DNA from: Phytomonospora sp040655735 | GTDB lineage: Bacteria > Actinomycetota > Actinomycetes > Mycobacteriales > Micromonosporaceae | Assembly (NCBI RefSeq): GCF_040655735.1 | Contig: NZ_JBFAKK010000007.1 | Location: 186,001-250,000 of the forward strand | Direction of reading: 5' to 3' | Length of the DNA stretch: 64,000 nt | In this document: in pieces, positions 57,445-64,000 of the stretch | Position numbering within the stretch: the first letter of the stretch is position 1 | Layout: each line of letters begins with the position of its first letter | Notes under the pieces: generated by a model | Seen by the model: only the letters and a program-made list of their open reading frames with translations | Told to the model about the DNA's origin: nothing | Database searches by the model: none | Made by a program: the position numbers and the translations under genes

Positions 57445-58404
57445 ATGGACAAGCGCTACCCGCCCATCGAGCCCTACGCGACCGGCATGCTCGACGTCGG
57501 CGACGGCAACCGCGTCTACTGGGAGACCTGCGGGAATCCCGACGGGAAACCCGCCGTCATCCTGCACGGCGGCCCCGGCTCGGGCGCCTCGGCGAACTGG
57601 CGCCGCTACTGCGATCCCGAGGCGTACCGGATCGTCGTCTTCGACCAGCGCGGTTGCGGGCGCAGCACCCCCGACGCCGCCGACTTCTCCACCGACCTCG
57701 CCACCAACACCACCGCGCACCTCATCGCCGACACCGAGGCCCTCCGCCGCCACCTGGGCATCGACCGCTGGCTCGTCATCGGCGCCTCCTGGGGCACCAC
57801 CTTCGGCATCGCCTACGCCGAGGCGCATCCCGACAGCGTCAGTGAGGCCGTCTTCTTCAGCCTCACCACGACCACCCGCCGCGAAGTCGACTGGGTCACC
57901 GGCGACATGCGGCGCGTCTTCCCCGCAGAGTGGACCCGCCTGCGCGACGGTGTTCCGGAGTCCATGCGCGACATGCGCCTCATCGACGCCTACGCCGAAC
58001 TCCTCGCCGACCCCGACCCCGCCGTCCGTGAGCGGGCCGCCGAGGACTGGTGCGCCTGGGAGGACACCCACGTCGCCACCGTCCCCGACTACCAGCCCGA
58101 CCCGCGCTACAAGGACCCCGTCTTCCGCATGCGCTTCGCCCGCCTGGTCACCCACTACTGGCGCCACTGCGCCTGGTACCCCGACGGCGCCCTCCTCGCC
58201 GGGGCCGCCGCGCTCGGCGACATCCCCGCCGTCCTCGTCCACGGCCGGCTCGACATCAGCGGCCCCATCGACATCGCCTACGACCTCGCCCAGGTGTGGC
58301 CGGGCGCCGAACTGGTCGTCGTCGACGACGCCGGCCACGGCGCCTACCCCGGCATGATCGAGGCGATCGTCGCGGCCACCGACCGCTTCGCCGCACGCCG
58401 TTGA
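57445..58404 (+). CDS. pip: Proline iminopeptidase
   Basis: A 319-residue alpha/beta hydrolase releasing N-terminal proline from peptides. HGGPGSGAS (oxyanion, 41-49), DQRGCGRSTP and the nucleophile elbow GASWGT (Ser115) are typical, as are the late Asp (HGRLD) and His (DAGHG). The elbow has Ala where most Pip have Gly (GGSWGS). ATG 57445 after GAGGAG. Under likely control of the divergent MarR. Confidence 0.88.
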   Translation: MDKRYPPIEPYATGMLDVGDGNRVYWETCGNPDGKPAVILHGGPGSGASANWRRYCDPEAYRIVVFDQRGCGRSTPDAADFSTDLATNTTAHLIADTEALRRHLGIDRWLVIGASWGTTFGIAYAEAHPDSVSEAVFFSLTTTTRREVDWVTGDMRRVFPAEWTRLRDGVPESMRDMRLIDAYAELLADPDPAVRERAAEDWCAWEDTHVATVPDYQPDPRYKDPVFRMRFARLVTHYWRHCAWYPDGALLAGAAALGDIPAVLVHGRLDISGPIDIAYDLAQVWPGAELVVVDDAGHGAYPGMIEAIVAATDRFAARR

Positions 58405-58457
58405 ATCCCCCCGAAAACCGGTGCCGCCGCGATGATCGACTCAGGCATGATGGCGCG

Positions 58458-58949
58458 ATGACCAAGCCCCCCGTGACCATCCGCAAGGCCACCGCCGACG
58501 ACGATGACGCCCTCAAGGCCGTCGAGGCGGTCTCCTGGGACTCCAGCAGCGGTTTCCCCTCGATGCGCGAGCCCAAGGAGACCTTCTTCAACGAGCGCGT
58601 AGGCCCCGAGCGCTACCTGCTCGCCATCCACGACGACCGCGTCGTCGGCTACTCCCGGCTCATGCCGAAGACGCCGATCCCGGAGAACGCCCACGTCCTG
58701 GGCGTCTTCGGGTTGGCCGTGATCCCCGACGCGCGCGGGCTCGGCGTCGCCTCGGCGCTGCTGGAGGCCTCCGCCGACGAGGCGCGCAAGCAGGGCTGCC
58801 GCAAGCTCAGCCTCCAGGTCTTCGCGACCAACCACGCCGCGCAGAAGCTCTACGCCAAGCACGGCTACGTCGTCGAGGGCGTCGCCAAGGATGAGTTCCT
58901 CATCGACGGCGTCTACGTCGACGACATCATGCTCACCAAGGTCCTCTAG
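58458..58949 (+). CDS. GNAT-family N-acetyltransferase
   Basis: A 163-residue acetyltransferase of the PhnO/RimI type: GLAVIPDARGLGVASALLEA carries the acetyl-CoA loop, and NHAAQKLYAKHGY the closing block. Acceptor unknown. ATG 58458. It is 29 bp upstream of the BKACE gene on the same strand. Confidence 0.85.
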   Translation: MTKPPVTIRKATADDDDALKAVEAVSWDSSSGFPSMREPKETFFNERVGPERYLLAIHDDRVVGYSRLMPKTPIPENAHVLGVFGLAVIPDARGLGVASALLEASADEARKQGCRKLSLQVFATNHAAQKLYAKHGYVVEGVAKDEFLIDGVYVDDIMLTKVL

Positions 58950-58977
58950 CCGCGCGCCGGGCGCGCCTGGCAGGATC

Positions 58978-59820
58978 ATGACCATGCCAGCAACGACGCT
59001 GATCACCGTGGCCCCCACCGGCGCCGAGACCGACAAGTCGAAGGTCCCCGCGCTTCCCGTCACCATCGACGAGCTCGTGGCGACCGCGGTCGCCTGCGAG
59101 AAGGCGGGGGCCGCGGTCATCCACGTGCACATCCGCGACGACGACGCCAAGCCCAGCCTCGACCTCGGGCGCCTCAAGGCGACCGTCGACGCCCTGCGCG
59201 ACGCGACGAACCTCATCGTCCAGCTCTCCAGCGGCGGCTCGGTCACCGACCCCGAAGAGGACCGCCTGCGCGTCCTGGAGGCCGCGCCGGACATGGCCTC
59301 CTGCACGATGGGGACGGTCAACTTCGGCCCGGACGTGTTCATGAACCGCTGGGACTTCATCGTCGAGCTGCACGAACGCATGCAGGCGGCGGCGGTGGTC
59401 CCCGAGTACGAGATCTTCGACATCGGGCACATCGCCTCGCTCGGGCGTCTGCTCGACAAGCACGGCCTGCCCTTCGGCGGTCACGTGCACATCGACTTCG
59501 TCCTCGGCGTCCCCGGTGGCGCGCCCGGCACCGCCGAGACGGTGATCGCCGCCAAGCAGCAGATGCGCGAGCACCTCCCCGCCGGCGCGACCTTCGCCGC
59601 GACGGGAATCGGCCGCTCGACCCTGCCCGTCATGCTGGCGACGCTGGGCGCCGAAGGGCACCTGCGGGTCGGCATGGAGGACACGCTCACCTACGCCAAG
59701 GGGCAGCCGGTCAGCGGAAACGCGCAACTCGTCGCCCGCGCGGCGGGCCTGGCCAAGATCGCGCAGCGTCCCCCGATGGACGTGGATTCGGCGCGGGCGA
59801 TGCTGGGTATCAGATCGTGA
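58978..59820 (+). CDS. BKACE-family beta-keto acid cleavage enzyme (DUF849)
   Basis: A 280-residue TIM-barrel enzyme of the beta-keto acid cleavage family, which joins acetyl-CoA and a beta-keto acid to give acetoacetate and an acyl-CoA. Metal-binding His are in AVIHVHIRDDD and GGHVHIDFVLG; LIVQLSSGGSVT and TMGTVNFGPDVF are family blocks. Substrate not assigned. Start ATG 58978 or 58984. Next to asparaginase-like and tautomerase-like genes, which suggests a small catabolic run. Confidence 0.85.
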   Translation: MTMPATTLITVAPTGAETDKSKVPALPVTIDELVATAVACEKAGAAVIHVHIRDDDAKPSLDLGRLKATVDALRDATNLIVQLSSGGSVTDPEEDRLRVLEAAPDMASCTMGTVNFGPDVFMNRWDFIVELHERMQAAAVVPEYEIFDIGHIASLGRLLDKHGLPFGGHVHIDFVLGVPGGAPGTAETVIAAKQQMREHLPAGATFAATGIGRSTLPVMLATLGAEGHLRVGMEDTLTYAKGQPVSGNAQLVARAAGLAKIAQRPPMDVDSARAMLGIRS

Positions 59821-59872
59821 GCTAGTTCGCGAAGACTTGCCCGCGATCTTCACCGAAAGATACGTTTCAACC

Positions 59873-60829
59873 GTGGTTTACAAAGGTGGCGCTCCCATAG
59901 CCGAGGTCGTCAGGTCCGGATTCGTCGAAGGCCTGCACCGCGGTTCGATCGTGCTGCTCGACGCACGCGGCGACGTCGCCTACGCGGCCGGGGACATCGA
60001 CGGACCGGTGTTCCCGCGCTCGGCCAACAAGCCGCTCCAGGCGGTCGGCATGCTCCGCGCCGGCCTGCCCCTGCCGGCACCGGCCGACCTGGCCATCGCC
60101 GCGGCGAGCCACTGGGGCGAGCCCTTCCACATCGCCCGGGTCCGCCGGATCCTCGTCGGCGCCGGTCTCACCGAGACCGACCTGGCCTGCCCGCGCGACC
60201 TCCCGGTCGACGCCGCGGCCCGCGCGGCCGTCATCGCCACCGGCGGAGGCGCGACGCGGCTGCTGATGAACTGCTCGGGCAAGCACGCGACCATGCTCGC
60301 GACCTGCGTCGCGGCCGGCTGGTCGACCTCCGACTACCTCGACCCGGGCCACCCGCTCCAGAAGGAGATCGCCCGCACGGTCAACGACATGGTCGGCGAG
60401 CCCATCGCCGCGACGGGCGTCGACGGCTGCGGCGCGCCCCTGTTCGCCTTCAGCCTCACCGCGCTCGCGCGCTCTTTCGCGGCGCTGGTGTCGGCCGAGC
60501 CGGGCAGCAACGAGCGGGCCGTCGCCGACGCGATGCGCGCCAACCCCGAGCAGGTCGCCGGCACGCGCGGCCACGACACGCGCTTCATGCGGGCCGTGCC
60601 GGGCATGCTGTCGAAGGTCGGCGCCGAAGGCGTGTGGGCCATGGCCATTCCCGGTGTCGGTGCTCTCGCCGTCAAGATCGACGACGGTGCCCGCCGCGCC
60701 GCGCTTCCCGTGGCCGTCGAGGGACTCGCCCGCCTGGGCGTCACCGGCGACGAGCTCAGCAAGGCCGGCGAGGCGATCCTCTACGGGCGTGGGGTGCCGG
60801 TCGGCGCCGTCCGCGCGACCCTTCCCTAA
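59873..60829 (+). CDS. Asparaginase II-like amidohydrolase (PF06089 type)
   Basis: A 318-residue protein of the thermolabile asparaginase family: GPVFPRSANKPLQAVGMLR, AAASHWGEPFH, NCSGKHATMLATC and GVDGCGAPLF are characteristic, with the Ser/Lys of the SxxK pair in the first motif. It would release ammonia from asparagine. GTG 59873 is preferred; an in-frame TTG at 59837 is unlikely. No signal peptide. 14 bp before the CHMI-like gene. Confidence 0.85.
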   Translation: MVYKGGAPIAEVVRSGFVEGLHRGSIVLLDARGDVAYAAGDIDGPVFPRSANKPLQAVGMLRAGLPLPAPADLAIAAASHWGEPFHIARVRRILVGAGLTETDLACPRDLPVDAAARAAVIATGGGATRLLMNCSGKHATMLATCVAAGWSTSDYLDPGHPLQKEIARTVNDMVGEPIAATGVDGCGAPLFAFSLTALARSFAALVSAEPGSNERAVADAMRANPEQVAGTRGHDTRFMRAVPGMLSKVGAEGVWAMAIPGVGALAVKIDDGARRAALPVAVEGLARLGVTGDELSKAGEAILYGRGVPVGAVRATLP

Positions 60830-60843
60830 GGAGCCCTGCGGGC

Positions 60844-61218
60844 ATGCCCCAGATCGTCGTGTCCTACTCCGACACCATGCTGCGCTTCCTCGACCGCGTG
60901 GCCTTCGCGCGTGAACTCCATCACGAGGCCGCCAAGATCATCGACGCGCCCCTCGACGACTTCAAGACCCGTTTCCTGCCGATCGAGACGTGGGTGATCG
61001 GCGACCACGAGCAGGGCGAGCAGCTCGTCCACGTCGACTTCGCGATCCTGACCGGCCGCAACGAGGAAACCCGCGCCGAGCTGGCCCGCAAGACCCTCGA
61101 AGTACTGCGGGCGGGCCTGACCGACGACGTCACGGACGACGTTGCGGCCAGAGTGCACCTGACCGTCGAGGTCCGCGAGATGGACCGGCCGGCCTTCGCC
61201 AAGCACATCACCACTTGA
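60844..61218 (+). CDS. 5-carboxymethyl-2-hydroxymuconate isomerase-like tautomerase
   Basis: A 124-residue tautomerase-superfamily protein. The catalytic N-terminal Pro directly follows Met (MPQIVVSYSDTML), and ETWVIGDHEQGEQLVHVDF and VHLTVEVREMD are CHMI-like. Isomerises a conjugated keto acid. ATG 60844 with AAGGAG 12 bases upstream. In likely operon with the asparaginase-like gene. Confidence 0.82.
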   Translation: MPQIVVSYSDTMLRFLDRVAFARELHHEAAKIIDAPLDDFKTRFLPIETWVIGDHEQGEQLVHVDFAILTGRNEETRAELARKTLEVLRAGLTDDVTDDVAARVHLTVEVREMDRPAFAKHITT

Positions 61219-61245
61219 CCTGGAGCGCACTCCAGATGCGACCTT
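61215..61245 (+). promoter_or_regulatory. MerR-type promoter/operator of the aldo/keto reductase gene
   Basis: TTGACC (61215-61220) is followed by the dyad CTGGAG-CGCA-CTCCAG (61220-61235). Overlap of -35 with such a dyad and a long spacer is the pattern of MerR-family regulated promoters; a 19-base spacer would place the -10 at GACCTT (61240-61245), which is poor. No MerR gene is in the window. Confidence 0.55.
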
Positions 61246-61276
61246 GGGACTCCCCAAGATCTGCGAAGGAAACTCC

Positions 61277-62218
61277 ATGACCGTCAAGCTCGCCCTCGGT
61301 GTGATGAACTTCGGCACGACGACCGACGAGGAGACCTCGGTCGCCCTGCTCGACCGCTTCGTCGAGGCCGGCGGCACCATGATCGACACCGCCAACTGCT
61401 ACTCCTTCTGGTCCGACGACAGCGGCCTGGGCGGACAGAGCGAGGAACTCCTCGGCCGCTGGTTCGCCGCCCGGTCGGGCGTGCGCGACCGCGTCGTGCT
61501 GAGCACCAAGTGCGGTGCGGAGCCGACCGAGGCGCACGGCGACTGGCCCGCCAACCGCGAGGGCCTGGGCACCGCCGCGATCGGGGAGGCCCTCAAGGCC
61601 AGCCTCAAGCGCCTGGGCACCGACCGCGTCGAGTACTACTGGGCGCACATGGAGGACCGGCGCGTTCCCGTCGAGGAGACCGTCGCCGCCTTCGGCGCAC
61701 TGGCGGCCGAGGGCCTGGTCGGCAAGCTCGGCGCCTCCAACCACGCGACCTGGCTGGTCGAGCGGGCGCGCGCGATCGCCGCCGCGCAGGGCGTCGCCGG
61801 GTACACCGCGCTCCAGCTCTCGCACTCCTACGTGAAGCCGCGCCCGGAGGCGGGGAAGCTGTCGGGCCACCGCTTCGGCTTCTTCACCGACGAGACCATG
61901 GACTACGCCGTCACCGAGGGCCTTGAGGTGTGGGCCTACAGCCCGCTGCTGGTCGGGTCCTACGTGCGCGCCGACCGCCCGCTCCCCGAGTCCTACGACC
62001 ACCCCGGCACCACCCGCCGGCTCGCCGCGCTGGCGAAGGTCGCCGACGAGCTCGGCGTCACCCGCAACCAGGTGGTCCTGGCCTGGCTGACCGGCGGCGA
62101 ACCCAACGCCGTGCCGATCGTCGGCGTCAGCAGCGTCGCACAGCTCGACGAGGCGATCGCCGGCGTCGCGCTGGAACTGAGCCCCGAGCACCGCACGGAG
62201 CTCGACGCGGCGGTATAG
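61277..62218 (+). CDS. Aldo/keto reductase
   Basis: A 313-residue NADPH-dependent reductase of the (beta/alpha)8 AKR family. Catalytic residues are visible: Asp and Tyr in MIDTANCYSFW, Lys in STKCG, and His in YYWAHM; the cofactor-binding end (VPIVGVSSVAQLDEA) is present. Substrate unknown, often aldehydes. ATG 61277 with GAAGGAA upstream. Preceded by a MerR-type dyad, suggesting induction by a toxic or redox-active compound. Confidence 0.9.
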   Translation: MTVKLALGVMNFGTTTDEETSVALLDRFVEAGGTMIDTANCYSFWSDDSGLGGQSEELLGRWFAARSGVRDRVVLSTKCGAEPTEAHGDWPANREGLGTAAIGEALKASLKRLGTDRVEYYWAHMEDRRVPVEETVAAFGALAAEGLVGKLGASNHATWLVERARAIAAAQGVAGYTALQLSHSYVKPRPEAGKLSGHRFGFFTDETMDYAVTEGLEVWAYSPLLVGSYVRADRPLPESYDHPGTTRRLAALAKVADELGVTRNQVVLAWLTGGEPNAVPIVGVSSVAQLDEAIAGVALELSPEHRTELDAAV

Positions 62219-62224
62219 GGCTCG

Positions 62225-62362
62225 TCACTCGGCGACGAAGTCGAAGCCGTAGTGCAGGTCGGTTCCCGGGGGCGGCAGGCCGGGCGGCAGGCGGGCCAGC
62301 CGCCAGGTCGTGTCGGGGTCGCCGCCTCCGGCGGCGGTGTGCAGTTCCCGAAGGGCGTCCAC
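62225..62362 (-). CDS. Small uncharacterised protein
   Basis: A 45-residue product from GTG 62362 (VDALRELHTAAGGGDPDT, TWRLARLPPGLPPPGTD, LHYGFDFVAE). It has protein-like composition and follows the CPBP gene by 8 bp on the same strand. No Shine-Dalgarno is evident and no family is recognised; a longer form starting inside the CPBP gene is possible. Confidence 0.4.
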   Translation of the reverse strand: MDALRELHTAAGGGDPDTTWRLARLPPGLPPPGTDLHYGFDFVAE

Positions 62363-62370
62363 GACGCCGC

Positions 62371-63168
62371 CTAAGTGGACAGTGCCCACAGGCCGGCGAC
62401 GGCGATCACACCGAGGCCGTTGGTCGCCCAGTGCAGACCGGCGGCGGCCAGCAGGCTGCCGCTGCGCCTGCGCAGTTCGCACAGCAGGAGACCGGCGAGC
62501 CCGGTGAACAGGACGACGGCCGTCAGGATCGCGATCTTGGCCAGGCCGCCGGTGCCGAAGACCTCGATGACGGCCTGGTTGCGCTCGCCGAGCTTCAGCG
62601 AGGACAGGATGTGCCAGGCGCCGAAGAGCATCGAGGAGACGCCCGAGGCCCACCACACACCGCGGTGCTTGCCGACCAGGCCGAACAGCACGCCGCGGAA
62701 CGCGACCTCTTCGAGGAGGATCGTGCCGAGCGGGATGAAAACGAAGGCGGTCATCAGCGCCGCGCTCGGGTGGAGCTGGTAGCGCATGTCGATGAACGCG
62801 TCGCGGGAGAAGGGGAGCGCCACGCCGAGGGCGTAGATCCCGCCGACGAACATGACCGAGGCCAGCGCGTACAGGGCGCCGCGCGCCCAGGTCTTGCGGC
62901 CGAGGCCGAGGTCGTGCCAGGAGAGTCCGTGCTTGCGGGCCAGCACGATCAGCCAGACGGCGGCGATCGGGCCCGCGATCAGTCCGGAGTTGACCGGACC
63001 GAACTTGCGGAGGATGTTCACCGCGATCAGGGTTCCGAGGACCACCGCGAGAGTGATGGCGAAGCGGCGGTGGCGGCCCCCGAAGAGGGCGGCGCGCACG
63101 CGGTCGGGGATGGACCGGGGTGCGATGGCGAGGTCAGGTGTCGCGGGAATCGTCTGTGTATCAAGCAC
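62371..63168 (-). CDS. CPBP-family intramembrane metalloprotease
   Basis: A 265-residue membrane protein with about seven helices and the CPBP (CAAX protease/bacteriocin-processing, ABI) motifs: EEVAFRG, FGAWHI and HWATNGLG, the last carrying the metal-binding His and Asn. May process membrane peptides or act in bacteriocin self-protection. The start is GTG 63168. Confidence 0.88.
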   Translation of the reverse strand: MLDTQTIPATPDLAIAPRSIPDRVRAALFGGRHRRFAITLAVVLGTLIAVNILRKFGPVNSGLIAGPIAAVWLIVLARKHGLSWHDLGLGRKTWARGALYALASVMFVGGIYALGVALPFSRDAFIDMRYQLHPSAALMTAFVFIPLGTILLEEVAFRGVLFGLVGKHRGVWWASGVSSMLFGAWHILSSLKLGERNQAVIEVFGTGGLAKIAILTAVVLFTGLAGLLLCELRRRSGSLLAAAGLHWATNGLGVIAVAGLWALST

Positions 63169-63339
63169 TAGATGCGAAGCTCCGTGTACCGGGGACGGCT
63201 GCCGGGGAGTGCGTCAGCCTGGGACAGTACACGACGAAACCGTGGACGAAGCTGGTGCATAGGCGTGCGGGCCGGACATTCTCGCCCGGCCGGGTGAGCC
63301 TTGGGGGGCCGTCCGGCCCACCCGCCGGGGAGTCGAAAA

Positions 63340-63903
63340 TCAGAAGGCGACGTACGGACGGTCGGCGCGCGCGGTCCGCAGAGCCTGTGCCCACCAGCCG
63401 AGTTGTTCGAGGAGCGCCTGCGCGGCGCGGTTGACCGACTCGGGGTCGCGTGGCTCACCGTTCTCGTCGAACTGCGCCCAGGCTCCATGGAAACTCACAG
63501 TTTCGCGGATGGTGACCGCGTGGAGTTCGGAGAAGACCGGGCGGAGCGCCTCGACGGCCCGCAGGCCGCCGGAGATGCCGCCGTAGGCGACGAAGGCGAC
63601 GGGCTTGCCGCGCCACTCGGCGCCGACGGAGTCGATGGCGGTCTTGAGTGGGCCGGGGAAGCTGTGGTTGTACTCGGGGGTGACCACGACGATCGCGTCG
63701 GCCGCGCCGATCCGCGCGGTGAAGTCGGCGCTGGGCGCCTCGTCCTCGGCGAGGTCGATCACGTCGGGCTTGATGTCGTCGCGTTCGTTGATCTGGCCGC
63801 TCAGCCAGTTCTTCACGACCGGTGCGAAGCGGCCCTCGCGGACGCTGCCGACGATCACGGCGAGCTGGTAGCGCTCGGCGGTTTCCCGCGTAGATGTGCT
63901 CAT
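63340..63903 (-). CDS. NADPH-dependent FMN reductase, SoxR-regulated candidate
   Basis: A 187-residue flavodoxin-fold reductase: VIVGSVREGRFAP binds the FMN phosphate, and VVTPEYNHSFPGPLKTAIDS and FVAYGGISGGLRAVE are typical. Reduces quinones or free flavins with NADPH. ATG 63903 lies directly after a SoxR-type promoter, so the message may be leaderless; a start 13 codons upstream would lie inside the promoter. Such a reductase is a known SoxR target in Streptomyces. Confidence 0.9.
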   Translation of the reverse strand: MSTSTRETAERYQLAVIVGSVREGRFAPVVKNWLSGQINERDDIKPDVIDLAEDEAPSADFTARIGAADAIVVVTPEYNHSFPGPLKTAIDSVGAEWRGKPVAFVAYGGISGGLRAVEALRPVFSELHAVTIRETVSFHGAWAQFDENGEPRDPESVNRAAQALLEQLGWWAQALRTARADRPYVAF

Positions 63904-63911
63904 GGAGCGCA

Positions 63912-63942
63912 ACGTTAAGACCTCAACTCCCCTTGAGGTCAA
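63912..63942 (-). promoter_or_regulatory. SoxR box and promoter of the FMN reductase
   Basis: On the minus strand TTGACC (63942-63937), a 19-base spacer and TAACGT (63917-63912) form a promoter. An 18-bp dyad, CCTCAA-N6-TTGAGG (63921-63938), covers the spacer, the same length and arms as the SoxR operator. The over-long spacer is the hallmark of MerR/SoxR promoters. Confidence 0.8.
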
Positions 63943-63952
63943 GCCCAGTGGG

Positions 63953-64000
63953 CTATGTCTCCGTGACCGCGGTGAGCAGGACGACCGCGTCGTCGGTGGC
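63953..64000 (-). CDS. C-terminal tail of a gene cut by the right edge
   Basis: The minus-strand frame is open from the edge to a TAG at 63953-63955 and reads ATDDAVVLLTAVTET. A DDxxVLL-type ending is seen in SpoIIE/PP2C phosphatases, but 15 residues are too few to assign a family. Confidence 0.4.
   Translation of the reverse strand, partial: ATDDAVVLLTAVTET

Overview
The window is very GC-rich actinomycete chromosome. Lineage markers are two mycothiol biosynthesis genes (mshD, mshA), a GlnR-type orphan regulator beside mshD and an LmeA-like lipid-binding protein, a CysA/SseC sulfurtransferase pair preceded by a poly-cysteine leader peptide, a DivIVA-domain protein and SoxR/MerR-type promoters. 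GTG starts and 1-4 bp stop/start overlaps are common. Genus cannot be fixed from sequence alone; a filamentous actinomycete (Micromonosporales, Glycomycetales or a relative) is plausible. No CRISPR array, rRNA, phage or complete insertion sequence is visible.

Region 1 (1-7.4 kb) is the most striking. Four consecutive two-gene units each hold a SigE-family ECF sigma factor overlapping a single-pass membrane partner by ATGA or GTGA; the C-terminal part of a fifth partner is cut by the left edge. Each sigma gene is preceded at the same place by the same bipartite element, CGTGAC-N18-CGTA, 41-42 bp before the start codon, and each unit ends in a hairpin. A small inverted-repeat element (MITE-like, CTAG ends) sits between units 2 and 3. 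I infer a family of duplicated sigma/anti-sigma switches reading the same or overlapping promoters.

Region 2 (7.4-21.6 kb): alpha/beta hydrolase and membrane acyltransferase; a membrane beta-propeller-like protein whose N-terminus resembles sigma region 2; then a block matching the order known in mycobacteria (mshD, glnR, lmeA, sulfurtransferase, sseC) interrupted by an AraC regulator/NmrA-like pair; a secreted SGNH hydrolase; and a CGNR regulator divergent from an MFS transporter.

Region 3 (21.6-24.75 kb): about 3.2 kb with no credible gene, G- and T-rich on the plus strand and full of short degenerate repeats.

Region 4 (24.75-33 kb): a PAP2 phosphatase, then six tightly packed minus-strand genes: fold-type II serine/threonine dehydratase or racemase, D-Ala-D-Ala ligase, VanX-like dipeptidase, response regulator, sensor kinase and lipoprotein. 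The layout recalls van (glycopeptide resistance) clusters, although the ligase looks D-Ala-D-Ala specific.

Region 5 (33-45.3 kb): tRNA-Gly, secreted M43 protease, dcd, a mechanosensitive-channel-like protein, apt, an NO-detoxification operon (truncated hemoglobin, flavohemoglobin-like protein, DivIVA protein), prfC, amrS-amrB, and an oxidoreductase divergent from its likely TetR regulator.

Region 6 (45.3-64 kb): dnaE, small enzymes, an Imm49-like protein, ybjN-mshA divergent from an SDR/methyltransferase pair, tRNA-Phe, MarR divergent from proline iminopeptidase, a BKACE/asparaginase/tautomerase/aldo-keto reductase run, a CPBP protease, and an FMN reductase under a SoxR-type promoter. A gene tail enters at the right edge.
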